This document shows, in pieces, positions 9,058 through 20,709 of a stretch of 51,193 nt of DNA. Origin of the DNA: an uncultured beta proteobacterium (GTDB lineage: Bacteria > Pseudomonadota > Gammaproteobacteria > Burkholderiales > Burkholderiaceae_B); assembly GCA_903821335.1 (NCBI GenBank), contig CAIJKV010000276.1:1-51193 (forward strand), given 5' to 3'. Position 1 is the stretch's first letter. Each line of letters opens with the position of its first letter. The position numbers and the translations under genes were made by a program. Under the pieces are notes generated by a model, which was not told the origin of the DNA, did no database searches, and was given only the letters and a program-made list of their open reading frames with translations.

Positions 9058-11000
9058 TGCGACACCCCCGGTGAGGCATCGATTTCTTGCGTGTCAGACA
9101 TGTTGGGATTCAGTGGTTTGCGACTGATATCCGCCAAGGGCTTCTGACCGGTCTTCTGGTCTCGCAGCAACCACGCATCAAACACTTTGCGCGCGATCGG
9201 GGCTGCGACGCTACCGCCCCACCCGGCATTCTCGACGATCACGGCGACTGCGATTTTTGGATTAATGGTCGGGGCATAAGCCATGAACAAGGCATGATCA
9301 CGCAAGCGCTCGTCGATTGCAGAAGCCCTGTATTTCGAGCCACGCAGGCTATACACCTGCGCGGTGCCCGTTTTCCCCGCTGCCAGATAAGGTGCGCCGA
9401 CAAACGCCTGCCTGGCCGTGCCGACAAGCGTGACATCTGCCAGGGCGCGTTTGACCACCTGGAGATTTTCCTTTTTTAGCGGAATCGTATAGGAAGGTTC
9501 CGAAACGGTCAGTTTTTGCTCTCCGGTGCGGGCGTTCTCCAGGGCACGAACCAGGTGGGGCTTCATGTAAACACCGTCATTCGCCAAGACCGACGTCGCC
9601 TGCGCCAACTGAAGCAAAGTAAAGGCGTTGTAGCCCTGTCCGACGGCCACCGAAATTGTTTCACCCGCATACCAGCGCTGCTGATCGCGGTTCTTATAGG
9701 CGTTGCGTTTCCATTCGGTTGAGGGAAGGATGCCGCGCTTTTCCCCCTCAATATCAATCCCCGTCAATTGACCGAAACCAAACGGCTTCATAAAGTCATG
9801 TAAGGGATTCACGCCGATTTCTGGACCCAGGGAATAAAAATAAGTATCTGAAGAGACGACCAGCGCACGATGCATATCCAGCGCGCCAAACACTGTCGAG
9901 CCCGAATTACGAAACTTCTGTCCGCCAAATTCAAAATAGCCAGGATCGTTAATACGGTCTGTGGCGCGTCGCTTATTGAGTTCGAGTGCAGCAAGGGCCA
10001 CGAAGGGCTTGTAGGTTGAGCCAATCGGGTACGTGCCGTAGACCGGCCGGTTGATCAGCGGGTGATCTGGCGACTCGTTCAGTTGACGCCAGTTTTCAAT
10101 ATCAATGCCATCAATAAAAAAATTCGGATCAAAAGAGGGTTGCGACACAAACGCAAGCACGTCGCCCGTAGCAGGCTCGATCGCGACAAGCGCGCCGCGG
10201 AAATCCTTGAACGCTTCTTCGGCGACGCGCTGCAATCCCATGTCGAGGGACAACACCAGGTTGGCACCCGGAATGGGATCAACATGATGCAACACGCGGA
10301 CCGGCTTTCCACGCGCGGTCACCTCGACCTCCTGCAGACCGGTTTTCCCGTGCAATGCCGTTTCCCAGGTTTTTTCTATGCCCTTTTTCCCGATGACATC
10401 GGTGCCACGGTAGTTACCCAACTGCCCACTTTCGTCGAGCGCCACCACGTCGGGTTCGGAAATCCGTCCGGTGTAACCCACTACGTGGGCAGCCGACTTT
10501 CCCTGTGGGTACTCGCGCACCCAGCGCGCCCGCAGTTCGACACCTGCGAACCGGAATGAATGCGCTGCGAACCAGGCGGCTTCGGTTTCATTCAAATTGT
10601 TACGCAAGACCACGCTGGCGTATTTGCCAGATTCTGCTACGCGCCGCCTGAACCGACGCTGGTCGGTCGCGCTCAGGTGGACGATGGGGTTCAGTTCGCT
10701 GAATAGCTCGTCGAGATTTCCCGCGCGTGCCGGCACGACCTCAAGCGTATAGCTCAGGTAGTTGCGGGCCAGGACCTCGCCATTGCGATCCACGATTTCA
10801 CCGCGACGAGGCGGCACCGGTACCACTGCAATCCGATTACTGTCGGCACGCGCAGCCAGGCCTTCATGTCGGTCGACCTGCAACACCCAGAGCCGTGAGA
10901 TCAGGATGCCAAAACAAGCCAGCGCAAACAGACCCGCCACCACTGCACGTAGCAGAAAGCGGTTTTTTTGTTGCTGACCTGTTTTCTTGAACTCGAACAT
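9054..11000 (-). CDS. mrdA: penicillin-binding protein 2 (elongasome transpeptidase)
   Basis: A class B PBP of 648 residues that cross-links lateral-wall peptidoglycan in the periplasm, working with RodA and MreBCD. A single N-terminal membrane anchor lies at about residues 15-40, followed by the dimerisation/pedestal domain (PPRRGEIVDRNGEVLARN, 63-80). The transpeptidase domain has Ser328 in GSTYK, the second motif SSD (383-385) and KTGT (543-546). Length is usual for the family. mreD ends 12 bp upstream, and rodA overlaps its 3' end by 4 bases. Confidence 0.96.
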   Translation of the reverse strand: MFEFKKTGQQQKNRFLLRAVVAGLFALACFGILISRLWVLQVDRHEGLAARADSNRIAVVPVPPRRGEIVDRNGEVLARNYLSYTLEVVPARAGNLDELFSELNPIVHLSATDQRRFRRRVAESGKYASVVLRNNLNETEAAWFAAHSFRFAGVELRARWVREYPQGKSAAHVVGYTGRISEPDVVALDESGQLGNYRGTDVIGKKGIEKTWETALHGKTGLQEVEVTARGKPVRVLHHVDPIPGANLVLSLDMGLQRVAEEAFKDFRGALVAIEPATGDVLAFVSQPSFDPNFFIDGIDIENWRQLNESPDHPLINRPVYGTYPIGSTYKPFVALAALELNKRRATDRINDPGYFEFGGQKFRNSGSTVFGALDMHRALVVSSDTYFYSLGPEIGVNPLHDFMKPFGFGQLTGIDIEGEKRGILPSTEWKRNAYKNRDQQRWYAGETISVAVGQGYNAFTLLQLAQATSVLANDGVYMKPHLVRALENARTGEQKLTVSEPSYTIPLKKENLQVVKRALADVTLVGTARQAFVGAPYLAAGKTGTAQVYSLRGSKYRASAIDERLRDHALFMAYAPTINPKIAVAVIVENAGWGGSVAAPIARKVFDAWLLRDQKTGQKPLADISRKPLNPNMSDTQEIDASPGVSQ

Positions 11001-11012
11001 GCACGCCCGATA

Positions 11013-11573
11013 TCAGACTGAGTTGGCCTCAACATCGTCCATACGATGCTGAGGGAGCAGAAGCGCCCAGCCAACCAGTGGCCAGAGTGCGGCAGTCAGT
11101 AGGGCACCCGTGACCCAGGACCAACCCGCCCAGTAGCCGGCTGCCCAAGTGCCGATCAGGACCCCAACTAGCTTGGCCCCCACAAAAACGGGCATCATGT
11201 GCAAGGCCTGGCCCCAAAGCTCAAAACGGAGCAAGCGACGATGCAGTGCATGGGCGCCGTAGGCCACCAGGGTGTAGGTCAACGCCTGCTGACCGAGTTG
11301 CCCGACATCATGCACGTCCATTAGCAGACCGAAGATAAAGGCCGTCACCAGGCCAATCCTGCGGGACTCATGCACGCACCAGAACGTGATGACGACCAGA
11401 AGCAGATCGGGGGCTGCCGGCCAGAGCCGCCACGGCAACAACGACAACATCCAGACGCCGATGATGGTGCCCCACAGATAGCGACCGTTGGTGCGATTTT
11501 CGAGCGGATCCGGGCGCACCCACTGCGGGCGAGGCACCGGCGGGCGCGTCGCGCGTGACCGTGTGCTGGCCAT
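11013..11573 (-). CDS. mreD: rod-shape determining protein MreD
   Basis: A small polytopic inner-membrane component of the elongasome. The 186-residue protein has a basic, proline-rich cytoplasmic N-terminus (about 25 residues) and then five or six hydrophobic segments. The family pattern PAAPDLLLVVITFWCVH is followed by GLVTAFIFGLLMDVHDVGQLGQQALTYTLVAY. I start it at the ATG at 11573, one base after the mreC stop codon (a stop-start junction that favours coupling). The frame is also open to a GTG at 11597, inside mreC, which would add 8 residues. Confidence 0.9.
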   Translation of the reverse strand: MASTRSRATRPPVPRPQWVRPDPLENRTNGRYLWGTIIGVWMLSLLPWRLWPAAPDLLLVVITFWCVHESRRIGLVTAFIFGLLMDVHDVGQLGQQALTYTLVAYGAHALHRRLLRFELWGQALHMMPVFVGAKLVGVLIGTWAAGYWAGWSWVTGALLTAALWPLVGWALLLPQHRMDDVEANSV

Positions 11574-11574
11574 T

Positions 11575-12492
11575 TCACTTAGACTTGGACGTCGCACCTG
11601 TCTGCTCCGGGGTAGATTGAGGTGGTGGACTGGTCACGGGTGTCTCGTTACCATCCACGGGAACCTGTAGGACAAGAAAATGCCGATAACGTTCCGGATG
11701 GGATGAAGGCTGGCCCACGGCACGTGCAAATCCTGACGCCGAATCACGCTGCACATCTTCGATGCGGGCAACCGGTAAGCCTGGCGGAAACACCCCCCCC
11801 ACGCCGCTCGTCACCAACACGTCGCCGGCCTGAATATCCGCGTCGGCGGCAAAATAGCGTACTTCAACCTTTCCTGGAATCGACGAACCGAACGCAATCA
11901 GACGCAGACCATTGCGCAACATCTGCACAGGTATGGACACGACCTCATCCGTCAGCACGGCAGCCTCGGAGGACATAGGTGTCACACGGATGATCTGACC
12001 CACCACCCCGCCTTCGTCGATCACTGGCATACCCGGCGCAATGCCAGCGCGGCTACCCTTGTTAAAGACCAGACGTCGGTTGAACGCATTGGCAGGTTCG
12101 TAGAGCACCTCAACCACGATGGCAGGTTGTGCAACAACCCGGTCAAAAACACCCATCAGACGCCGCAGTTGTGCATTTTCCGCTGTCATCTGCGCAGCCA
12201 GGGTGCCGACTTGCGCGAGCTCAATACGCTGGCGCTGCAAGGCTTCGTTCTCGGATTTAACCAGGGCTGCGGCGTTGTACCAGTCGTGCACCATGAATAC
12301 CGCGTCGCGCGGAAACAGCACAAGACGCTGAAAAGGGTAGATCGCGATTGATACAGCCTGGCGCAACGGATTGAGGGCTTTCCAGTTGGCGTCCGTGAAC
12401 AGGAGCGCCAACGCGATCAGCACAAGGATTACGAGCTTGACCTCGGCAGAAGGGCCACGTCGGAATAGCCGAAGAGTGACGTGTCGTTGCAT
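11575..12492 (-). CDS. mreC: rod-shape determining protein MreC
   Basis: Bitopic membrane protein that links cytoplasmic MreB to periplasmic PBP2. The 305 residues contain a short cytoplasmic start, one membrane helix around residues 19-36, a coiled-coil segment (about 72-110, rich in Glu, Gln and Leu) and the beta-barrel domain with NKGSRAGIAPGMPVIDEGGVVGQI. After residue 275 there is a disordered Pro/Thr/Ser-rich C-terminus ending in Lys-Ser-Lys. It sits 34 bp after mreB and is followed immediately by mreD. Confidence 0.95.
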   Translation of the reverse strand: MQRHVTLRLFRRGPSAEVKLVILVLIALALLFTDANWKALNPLRQAVSIAIYPFQRLVLFPRDAVFMVHDWYNAAALVKSENEALQRQRIELAQVGTLAAQMTAENAQLRRLMGVFDRVVAQPAIVVEVLYEPANAFNRRLVFNKGSRAGIAPGMPVIDEGGVVGQIIRVTPMSSEAAVLTDEVVSIPVQMLRNGLRLIAFGSSIPGKVEVRYFAADADIQAGDVLVTSGVGGVFPPGLPVARIEDVQRDSASGFARAVGQPSSHPERYRHFLVLQVPVDGNETPVTSPPPQSTPEQTGATSKSK

Positions 12493-12526
12493 GGATACTC
12501 AGTACCGGGTCGCCCCGAGTCAAAGA

Positions 12527-13827
<1,301 letters not shown>

Positions 13828-14136
13828 ATGGCTCTTACAGAACAAGAAGTTGCCCGCATCGCACGGCTGGCCCGACTGCAACTGTCACCCGACCAGCAGG
13901 CACAAGCCCAAATCGACTTGACCAAGATTTTTGGCCTGATCCAGGAACTCCAGGCAGTCGACACCAAGGGAATTGAGCCACTCGCTCACCCCTTGTCCGT
14001 ACTCGCCGAGGTCGAATTACGCTTGCGCGAGGACGTCGTGACCGAGGTTGCGAGTACCGAACGGCGTGCAGCACTGATGTCCAACGCCCCTGGCACGCAC
14101 GATGGCCTGTTCCTGGTTCCGACGGTGATTGAATAA
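13828..14136 (+). CDS. gatC: Asp-tRNA(Asn)/Glu-tRNA(Gln) amidotransferase subunit C
   Basis: A 102-residue small subunit that wraps around GatA and stabilises the GatCAB complex. It has the standard N-terminal helix [19 protein letters not shown] and the C-terminal segment [12 protein letters not shown]...[10 protein letters not shown]. The start at 13828 gives the family N-terminus. The frame is open upstream, but the extension is proline-rich and not family-like. It is separated by 1 bp from gatA. The presence of gatCAB implies that Gln-tRNA and/or Asn-tRNA is made by the indirect transamidation route. Confidence 0.94.
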   Translation: MALTEQEVARIARLARLQLSPDQQAQAQIDLTKIFGLIQELQAVDTKGIEPLAHPLSVLAEVELRLREDVVTEVASTERRAALMSNAPGTHDGLFLVPTVIE

Positions 14137-14137
14137 G

Positions 14138-15670
14138 ATGACGACTGCCTTGCAACGATTTTCCACCCTGGCCGCCTTGCGCCAGGCGCTTTCCGACCGT
14201 CAGCTGAGCGCCACCGAACTGGCTCAGGAAGCGCTTGCCAGCGTACGTGCGCACGACAACCTGAATGCGTTCGTGCATGTAGACGCCGACCTGACTCTGG
14301 CACAGGCCCGCCAGGCCGACGCCATGCTGGCCGCCGGCACGGCCGGGCCGCTGACCGGCGTTCCCATCGCCCACAAAGACGTCTTTGTCACCCAGGGCTG
14401 GCGCAGCACGGCCGGCAGCAATATTCTGAAAAACTACGTCAGCCCTTTTGACGCCACGGTTGTCAGCCGCCTGCTTGCGGCCGGCGCGGTATCACTTGGC
14501 AAACTGAACTGCGACGAATTCGCGATGGGTTCGGGCAACGAACACTCGGCTCACGGTCCGGCACGCAACCCCTGGGATCTGACCGCCGTGCCGGGCGGCT
14601 CGTCGGGTGGCTCGGCCGGTGCCGTGGCCGCACGCCTTGTGATGGCGGCAACTGGCACCGACACCGGCGGTTCAGTGCGCCAGCCCGCGGCACTTTGCGG
14701 TGTAAGCGGCATCAAGCCAACTTACGGTGCCGTGTCGCGTTACGGCATGATCGCCTACGGATCAAGCCTGGATCAGGCGGGTCCGCTGGCCGTGCACGCG
14801 TCCGATCTGGTCGAACTCCTTGATGTCATGAGCGGTTTTGACCCGCGTGACGCCACCAGCGCAGAAACGTGCAATGGTCAGGCTAACGCGCCCGGGCGCA
14901 TCCGTGCGGACTTCGTCCAGTTCAGCAGCCAATATGCCGCCTCGGGTGCACAGCCCCTGAAAGGCCTGCGCATCGGTGTACCGCGCGAATACTTCGGTGA
15001 CGGCCTGTCGTCACAGGTTGGTGCCGCGATCGAAGCCGCCCTGACCCAGTTCGAAGCCCTTGGCGCACAACGCGTGGAAATTTCACTGCCCCACACCAGG
15101 CTGTCGATCCCCGCCTATTACGTGATCGCCCCGGCCGAAGCCTCAAGCAACCTCTCACGCTACGACGGTGTGCGCTACGGCCACCGCAGCGACGCGTACA
15201 CAAACCTGGCCGACATGACTTCGCGTTCGCGCGCGGAAGGCTTTGGTGCCGAGGTCCAGCGCCGAATCCTGGTCGGTACCTATGTACTGTCCCATGGTTA
15301 TTACGACGCCTATTACCTGCAGGCGCAGCGGGTGCGCAGGATGATCGCCAACGACTTCCAGGCGGTACTCACCCAACAATGCGACGTCATCATGGGGCCG
15401 GTGACGCCGACAGTGGCCAAACCGATGGGCGCAGACGCCGACGACCCCACCGCAGAAATGTTAGCCGACATCTACACCCTCAGCCTGAACCTGGCTGGAC
15501 TGCCGGGCATGTCGATTCCCTGCGGCTTTGCGGCAGGCGCCTCGGGTCGCGCCTTGCCGATTGGCCTGCAAATTATCGGCAACTATTTCGATGAAGGCCG
15601 CCTGCTCGCCGTGGCACATCAATACCAGCAGGTCACCGACTGGCATCAACGCATTGCGGGGCAAGAATAA
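14138..15670 (+). CDS. gatA: Asp-tRNA(Asn)/Glu-tRNA(Gln) amidotransferase subunit A
   Basis: The glutaminase/amidase subunit (510 residues), which releases ammonia from glutamine for amidation of mischarged tRNA. It belongs to the amidase-signature family. The Ser-cisSer-Lys triad is visible as the Lys in [10 protein letters not shown] (near residue 79) and the Ser-rich loop [17 protein letters not shown] (about 152-168), with [17 protein letters not shown] following. The ATG at 14138 lies one base after the gatC stop and has GGTGA upstream. An in-frame TTG at 14129 inside gatC is less likely. The last base of its stop codon is shared with the gatB ATG. Confidence 0.96.
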   Translation: MTTALQRFSTLAALRQALSDRQLSATELAQEALASVRAHDNLNAFVHVDADLTLAQARQADAMLAAGTAGPLTGVPIAHKDVFVTQGWRSTAGSNILKNYVSPFDATVVSRLLAAGAVSLGKLNCDEFAMGSGNEHSAHGPARNPWDLTAVPGGSSGGSAGAVAARLVMAATGTDTGGSVRQPAALCGVSGIKPTYGAVSRYGMIAYGSSLDQAGPLAVHASDLVELLDVMSGFDPRDATSAETCNGQANAPGRIRADFVQFSSQYAASGAQPLKGLRIGVPREYFGDGLSSQVGAAIEAALTQFEALGAQRVEISLPHTRLSIPAYYVIAPAEASSNLSRYDGVRYGHRSDAYTNLADMTSRSRAEGFGAEVQRRILVGTYVLSHGYYDAYYLQAQRVRRMIANDFQAVLTQQCDVIMGPVTPTVAKPMGADADDPTAEMLADIYTLSLNLAGLPGMSIPCGFAAGASGRALPIGLQIIGNYFDEGRLLAVAHQYQQVTDWHQRIAGQE

Positions 15671-17127
15671 TGGCATGGGAAATCGTCATCGGGCTCGAAA
15701 CGCACACTCAGCTTTCGACTCAATCCAAAATATTTTCAGGTAGCAGCACACGCTTTGGCGCGCTCCCCAATACGCAGGCCAACGAAGTTGACCTCGCCTT
15801 GCCGGGCTCGCTGCCGGTCATGAATCGCACCGCGGTTGATCGCGCCATCTGTTTCGGGCTGGCCGTGGGCGCGAAGATTGCGCCACGATCCATTTTTGCG
15901 CGCAAGAATTATTTTTATCCCGACTTGCCGAAAAACTACCAGATCACGCAGTTTGAAATTCCAGTCGTACAGGGCGGGTCAATTTCATTTTTTGTCGGTG
16001 ACGAGGAAAGAACGATCAACCTGACGCGCGCTCACCTCGAAGAAGACGCAGGCAAATCCCTGCACGAGAACTTCGTGGGCCCGCACGGAGAGTCTTCCAC
16101 GGGCATCGACCTGAACCGTGCGGGTACGCCGCTGCTCGAAATCGTGTCCGAACCTGAAATGCGTTCAGCCGCCGAGGCCGTGGCCTACGGCAAGACACTT
16201 CATAGCCTGGTCGTCTGGCTGGGCATTTGCGACGGCAACATGCAGGAAGGATCGTTTCGCATGGACGCAAACGTTTCGGTGCGTCCGGTGGGCCAAAAAG
16301 AATTTGGCACACGCTGCGAGGTCAAGAACGTCAACTCTTTCCGTTTTCTTGAACGCGCCATCCAGTACGAAGTGCGACGCCAGATTGAGCTAATCGAAGA
16401 CGGTGGCACTGTCGTTCAGGAAACGCGTCTGTATGACGCCGACCGCGACGAAACGCGCAGCATGCGCAGCAAGGAAGATGCGCACGACTACCGTTACTTC
16501 CCGGACCCCGACCTGCCACCATTGGTCATTTCATCAGCGTGGGTCGACGAAGTCAGGGCGCGCATGCCAGAATTGCCGGCCGCACTGCGTGTGCGCTTTG
16601 TCAACGAACACGGTCTGGCTCCGGTCGATGCCGCGCAACTGTCCTCGAGTCGCGAGTTGGCCAGCTATTTCGAAGTGGTCACCCGCGCCTTGCCGGCTGG
16701 CCAAGCCAAACTGGCTGCCAACTGGGTCATGGGCGAACTGTCTGCCGCCTTGAACCGCGAAGAAAAAGATATCGGTGACTGCCCTGTTCCGGCACTGCAC
16801 CTGGCGGCGTTGCTGGCTCGTATCATCGACGGCACCATATCGAACAAGATCGCACGCGAGGTGCTGGCCGCGATGTGGGTCGGCGAGCACGGCGGTCAAC
16901 CCGACGCCATCATTGCCGCCCGCGGTCTGACACAAATCAATGACACCGGCGCCATCGCCGCGATGATCGACACCGTACTGGAGGGCAACCCGTCCATCGT
17001 GGCCGAGTACCGTGCGGGCAAGCAAAAAGCGTTCAACTCACTGGTCGGCCAGATCATGAAGGCCGCCAAAGGCAAGGCCAACCCCCAGCAGGTCAATGAC
17101 CTGCTGAAAGCGACGCTCGACGTTTAA
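15670..17127 (+). CDS. gatB: Asp-tRNA(Asn)/Glu-tRNA(Gln) amidotransferase subunit B
   Basis: The kinase/amidotransferase subunit (485 residues), which phosphorylates the misacylated Glu or Asp and transfers ammonia to it. The catalytic cradle shows [15 protein letters not shown] at the N-terminus, the [23 protein letters not shown] block, [16 protein letters not shown], and [17 protein letters not shown]. The C-terminal tRNA-binding YqeY-like tail ends with [20 protein letters not shown]. Start and gatA stop overlap as TAATG. It is the last gene of gatCAB, followed by a hairpin region and convergent pyrE. Confidence 0.97.
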   Translation: MAWEIVIGLETHTQLSTQSKIFSGSSTRFGALPNTQANEVDLALPGSLPVMNRTAVDRAICFGLAVGAKIAPRSIFARKNYFYPDLPKNYQITQFEIPVVQGGSISFFVGDEERTINLTRAHLEEDAGKSLHENFVGPHGESSTGIDLNRAGTPLLEIVSEPEMRSAAEAVAYGKTLHSLVVWLGICDGNMQEGSFRMDANVSVRPVGQKEFGTRCEVKNVNSFRFLERAIQYEVRRQIELIEDGGTVVQETRLYDADRDETRSMRSKEDAHDYRYFPDPDLPPLVISSAWVDEVRARMPELPAALRVRFVNEHGLAPVDAAQLSSSRELASYFEVVTRALPAGQAKLAANWVMGELSAALNREEKDIGDCPVPALHLAALLARIIDGTISNKIAREVLAAMWVGEHGGQPDAIIAARGLTQINDTGAIAAMIDTVLEGNPSIVAEYRAGKQKAFNSLVGQIMKAAKGKANPQQVNDLLKATLDV

Positions 17128-17149
17128 CCCGATATGCATTCGCGAGTGC

Positions 17150-17191
17150 GGCGCGTAGCCCGATGCAATGCAAGGCGCTCGCTACGCGCCA
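17150..17191. terminator. long-stem inverted repeat between gatB and pyrE
   Basis: A 9-10 bp perfect GC-rich inverted repeat (GGCGCGTAGC / GCTACGCGCC, about 22-nt loop) fills the 70-bp gap between convergent gatB and pyrE. It has no U-tract on either strand, so if it ends transcripts it may do so bidirectionally with help from Rho, or it may act as a 3' stabiliser. Confidence 0.4.
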
Positions 17192-17197
17192 CACCCG

Positions 17198-17872
17198 CTA
17201 CTGAATGCCATAGCGAGCGCGGTAGGCCATGACGGCATTCTGGTGCTGAGCAAATTCCGAATGGTTTTCCAGCAGCGCAAGGATGTCCGTGAGCGATGCG
17301 ATGCTGACCACAGGCAGGCCGTAGCGCTGCTGCACTTCCTGCACCGCAGAGTGTGCCGACAGATTCCCGTCTGGACCTGCGCGCTCCATGCGGTCCATGG
17401 CGATCAATACGGCGGCGGGCTCGGCACCTGCTGCCCGGATAATATCGACCGATTCGCGCACGGATGTCCCTGCAGTGATGACATCATCAATAATCACGAC
17501 CTTTCCCTGAAGCGGCGCGCCAACCAGCAGACCGCCTTCGCCATGGTCTTTGGCCTCTTTGCGGTTGTAGGCGAACGGCACGTCGCGCCCCCCCCTGCCT
17601 GGGTGGGCAGCCAGCGCCACCGCTGTCGCGGTCGCCAACGGGATGCCTTTGTAGGCAGGACCAAACAGCATGTCGAACGGTTGTCTGGAGTCAATAAGCG
17701 CCTGCGCATAAAATTGCGACAGACGCCCGACTGAACCGCCGCTATTGAACAAACCCGCATTGAAAAAGTAAGGGCTGGTACGCCCGGATTTTGTGACAAA
17801 ACTGCCAAAACGCAGCACACCCTCGTTCAGGGCGAACTGAACAAACGCACGACGATCCGAATCCGTTGACAT
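17198..17872 (-). CDS. pyrE: orotate phosphoribosyltransferase
   Basis: Converts orotate and PRPP to OMP in pyrimidine synthesis. The 224-residue protein has the type I PRTase PRPP loop [13 protein letters not shown] (125-137), the substrate segment [16 protein letters not shown] (27-42) and the [11 protein letters not shown] block (70-80). The start at 17872 fits family length; the frame is open 10 codons further, but those residues are not family-like. A GGGATG stretch precedes the ATG. It is divergent from xth with only 44 bp between start codons. Confidence 0.95.
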   Translation of the reverse strand: MSTDSDRRAFVQFALNEGVLRFGSFVTKSGRTSPYFFNAGLFNSGGSVGRLSQFYAQALIDSRQPFDMLFGPAYKGIPLATATAVALAAHPGRGGRDVPFAYNRKEAKDHGEGGLLVGAPLQGKVVIIDDVITAGTSVRESVDIIRAAGAEPAAVLIAMDRMERAGPDGNLSAHSAVQEVQQRYGLPVVSIASLTDILALLENHSEFAQHQNAVMAYRARYGIQ

Positions 17873-17916
17873 GGCATCCCAGTAATAATCCGATATGCCC
17901 ACATTATCTCATTGCC

Positions 17917-18720
17917 ATGGAGTCCACCTTGCTGCGCATCACCTCAATCAATCTGAACGGCATCCGCTCGGCCTTCAATAAGGGCCTGCTTGAATGGTTG
18001 CGCACGAATCAGGCCGACATCGTCTGCATGCAGGAACTTAAGGCACACCTGGCCGACATCTACGAAGCGCTGCGCCACCCGCTGGACTACACGGGTCACT
18101 TTTGCGCAGCAGAAAAAAAGGGCTACAGCGGTGTGGGCATCTATCTGCGCGAACAGGCAGAACGCGTCATGCTGGGCATGGACTGCGAAGAGTTTGATGC
18201 CGAAGGACGCGTCATCCGAGCCGACTGGCCCAAGTTTTCGGTGGTGAGCGCTTACCTCCCCTCCGGATCGAGCGGCCCAGAGCGTCAGGAGGCCAAGTTC
18301 CGTTTCCTGGACAAGTTTGGGCCCTGGCTACAGGGTCTGATGGACGAACACCGGACAACAGGGCGCGAATTTGTCATTTGTGGCGACTGGAACATCGCTC
18401 ACAAGGAAATTGACCTGAAAAACTGGAAATCCAACCAGAAAAACTCCGGCTTCCTGCCCGAAGAACGTGCCTGGCTGACACACGTCCTGACTGACCTGGG
18501 GTTTGTAGACGTGTTCAGGCAGCTTGATGTCCGCGCAGATCAGTTCACCTGGTGGAGCAATCGTGGTCAGGCCTGGGCCAAGAACGTGGGGTGGCGCATT
18601 GACTACCAGATCGCCACGCCAGGCATTGCGTCCACCGCACGTGCCACCAGCATCTATAAGGATGAAAGGTTCTCTGATCACGCACCACTGACGGTGGACT
18701 ACGACATTTCGCTGAGTTAG
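17917..18720 (+). CDS. xth: exodeoxyribonuclease III (AP endonuclease)
   Basis: A DNA repair nuclease of the EEP (exonuclease-endonuclease-phosphatase) family that cleaves at abasic sites and removes 3' blocks. In its 267 residues the active-site motifs are visible: SINLNGIRSAF (10-20), catalytic Glu40 in CMQELK, Asp157/Asn159 in CGDWNIAHKEIDLKNWK, and the C-terminal SDHAPLTVDYD. The ATG at 17917 precedes LLRITSINLNGIRS, giving family length. A longer frame to 17866 exists but overlaps the pyrE start. Confidence 0.94.
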   Translation: MESTLLRITSINLNGIRSAFNKGLLEWLRTNQADIVCMQELKAHLADIYEALRHPLDYTGHFCAAEKKGYSGVGIYLREQAERVMLGMDCEEFDAEGRVIRADWPKFSVVSAYLPSGSSGPERQEAKFRFLDKFGPWLQGLMDEHRTTGREFVICGDWNIAHKEIDLKNWKSNQKNSGFLPEERAWLTHVLTDLGFVDVFRQLDVRADQFTWWSNRGQAWAKNVGWRIDYQIATPGIASTARATSIYKDERFSDHAPLTVDYDISLS

Positions 18721-18728
18721 CACTTGAT

Positions 18729-18740
18729 GCGACGCGTCGC
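18729..18740. repeat. 12-bp perfect palindrome after xth
   Basis: GCGACGCGTCGC reads identically on both strands and lies 8 bases after the xth stop, in the 37-bp convergent gap before ampG. It contains an MluI-type ACGCGT core. It may form a small cruciform or hairpin; no T-tract is present. Confidence 0.4.
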
Positions 18741-18757
18741 GCGGGTGCGGTGCGCGG

Positions 18758-20068
18758 CTACTGTCGCCCTTGCGCGTCAATCCGTTCAATGTCGGCGCGT
18801 CGCCAGATCAACAGGAACAGACCAGGCATCGCGATCACAACCGTGAACAGGAAAAAGGTGGGCCAGCCAGCGTATTCGACCATAGGCGGTGTTAAGGGAC
18901 CCGCCAGGTAGGTACGCCCCACCGCCGATAGCGCCGACAACAACGCAAACTGCGTCGCTGAAAACTGCTGGTTGCACAGCCCCATCAGCAGAGCCACGAA
19001 CGCGGCGGTTCCCATGCCACCGCACAGGTTTTCAAGGCCTACGCCGAAAGCCATTAGAAACACGCTGTGCGGCCCCACGGAGATCAGCCAGAACCCGAGG
19101 TTGGATACGGCCTGCAATAGACCAAACAGCAATAATGAACGATAGAGGCCCAAGCGGGTCATCAGCGTGCCGCCGGCAAGCGCGCCCACTATCGTGGCAG
19201 CCAGTCCCAGCAGTTTGTTGACGGTTCCCACCTGTGTGGCCGTAAACCCTGCTGCGCGAATCAGGAAAGTGGTCGACAACGCGCCAGCGAAAGCATCCCC
19301 GAGCTTGTACAGCACGATCAGCAACAGCACCGTCAGGGCTTCGGGGCGACCGAAGAACTCTTTGAACGGCTCAATGACCGCGAGGGCCAGGGAGCGCGGC
19401 GGTTTGGCTGGCACTTCGGGCTCAGGTGCCCAGAGTGTGGCCAGTGAAGTCAGCAACATCAGGCCCCCCATCAAGAAGTACATGCCTGCCCAGCCCAGCC
19501 ACTGATCTGCCAGGATCAGCGCCAGACCACCCGACACCAGCATGGCCAGACGATAGCCAAGTACGGATAAGGCCGCGCCAGCGCCGCGCTCTTCCTTGTG
19601 CAGCACGTCGCTTCGATAGGCATCAAACGCAATATCTTGCGTGGCCGAGCAAAACGCCACGACGACCGCCAGCATCGCCAGTGGCAACAACCCCGTGGCG
19701 GGCGAAAACGTACCCATCCCGACCAGCCCCAGCGCCAGCAACACCTGCATCAACAACACCCACCCACGCCGACGACCCAGCCATGGCGGAGCAAACCGAT
19801 CGACCAGCGGCGCCCAGAGAAATTTCAGTGTGTAGGCCGTGCCCACCAGCGTCAGAAAGCCGATCTCCTGGAGTGAAACCTGTTCAATCGTTGCCCAGGC
19901 CTGCAACGTGCCGCCCGTCAAGGCCAGCGGCAGGCCACTTGCAAAGCCAAGCATCAGCAACGGTGCCACCCGGCGACGCGTGTAGAGCTGCATGGCGGGA
20001 ATGGCCTCAGGGGGGGCTACGCAAACGGGTGTGATGGCAGGCGGCAACGCCCGCTCGGGCGTCGTCAT
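18758..20068 (-). CDS. ampG: AmpG-family muropeptide permease
   Basis: An inner-membrane MFS transporter that imports GlcNAc-anhydroMurNAc peptides for cell-wall recycling. The 436-residue protein has about a dozen hydrophobic helices and the AmpG signatures LGFASGLPLALTGGTLQAW (near 35-55), the FLWAPLVDRF loop, and ATQDIAFDAYRSDVLHKEERGAGAA (near 150). The start at 20068 overlaps the metW stop by 4 bases (ATGA); a frame 21 codons longer runs into metW and is not needed. Co-transcription with metX-metW is inferred from the overlaps, although the functions are unrelated. AmpG activity can influence AmpR-type beta-lactamase signalling in species that carry it. Confidence 0.88.
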   Translation of the reverse strand: MTTPERALPPAITPVCVAPPEAIPAMQLYTRRRVAPLLMLGFASGLPLALTGGTLQAWATIEQVSLQEIGFLTLVGTAYTLKFLWAPLVDRFAPPWLGRRRGWVLLMQVLLALGLVGMGTFSPATGLLPLAMLAVVVAFCSATQDIAFDAYRSDVLHKEERGAGAALSVLGYRLAMLVSGGLALILADQWLGWAGMYFLMGGLMLLTSLATLWAPEPEVPAKPPRSLALAVIEPFKEFFGRPEALTVLLLIVLYKLGDAFAGALSTTFLIRAAGFTATQVGTVNKLLGLAATIVGALAGGTLMTRLGLYRSLLLFGLLQAVSNLGFWLISVGPHSVFLMAFGVGLENLCGGMGTAAFVALLMGLCNQQFSATQFALLSALSAVGRTYLAGPLTPPMVEYAGWPTFFLFTVVIAMPGLFLLIWRRADIERIDAQGRQ

Positions 20069-20709
20069 GTTGCAGACACAGCACCGGGCGCGCCAGCCGT
20101 CACACGGTATACCGCCAGCGTGCTGCGCCATTGTGCCAGCCAGTGGACCTCGTGCGCATCATTGAAGGTTGCCCGCTCAATGATGCGCAAGCCCAGTTTG
20201 CTGGCAAGGCGCTCGAAATCAAGTAGCGTACACAGGTGGATATTTGGCGTGTCATACCAGTCATAAGGCATCTGTCCGGTGACCGGCATGCGACCGCGCA
20301 AGATCGACCAGCCATGCGGCCAATAGCCAAAATTCGGGAACGACACGACGGCCTGGCGCGACACGCGCACCATTTCACGCAGGATGTGTTCAGTGTTATG
20401 CATCGATTGCAATGTCTGGGACAGCACGACGGTATCAAACTGCTGGTCGTCGAACATCGCCAGGCCATCTTCCAGGTTTTGCTGAATAACGTGCACATCG
20501 CGCTGCACACAGGTCAGGACGCGCGCATCACTGATTTCCACGCCTATACCCTTGACGCCCAGTGTCTGCCTCAAATACGCCAGCAGGGTACCGTCGCCGC
20601 AGCCCAGATCCAGCACGCGGCTGTCCGGTGTAATCCACTGGGCGATTCGCGCCAGATCTTGCCTGAGGTGCGTCGGTTGATGCGGTGCAAAATGCGTCTG
20701 AGTCGTCAT
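20065..20709 (-). CDS. metW: methionine biosynthesis protein MetW
   Basis: A SAM-dependent methyltransferase-fold protein of 214 residues that is almost always encoded beside metX in Proteobacteria and is needed for, or stimulates, homoserine acylation in several species. The SAM-binding loop [17 protein letters not shown] lies at about residues 34-50. The later [25 protein letters not shown] block is diagnostic of MetW. Start and stop codons overlap metX and ampG by 4 bases each. Whether it truly methylates anything is not known from sequence. Confidence 0.93.
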   Translation of the reverse strand: MTTQTHFAPHQPTHLRQDLARIAQWITPDSRVLDLGCGDGTLLAYLRQTLGVKGIGVEISDARVLTCVQRDVHVIQQNLEDGLAMFDDQQFDTVVLSQTLQSMHNTEHILREMVRVSRQAVVSFPNFGYWPHGWSILRGRMPVTGQMPYDWYDTPNIHLCTLLDFERLASKLGLRIIERATFNDAHEVHWLAQWRSTLAVYRVTAGAPGAVSAT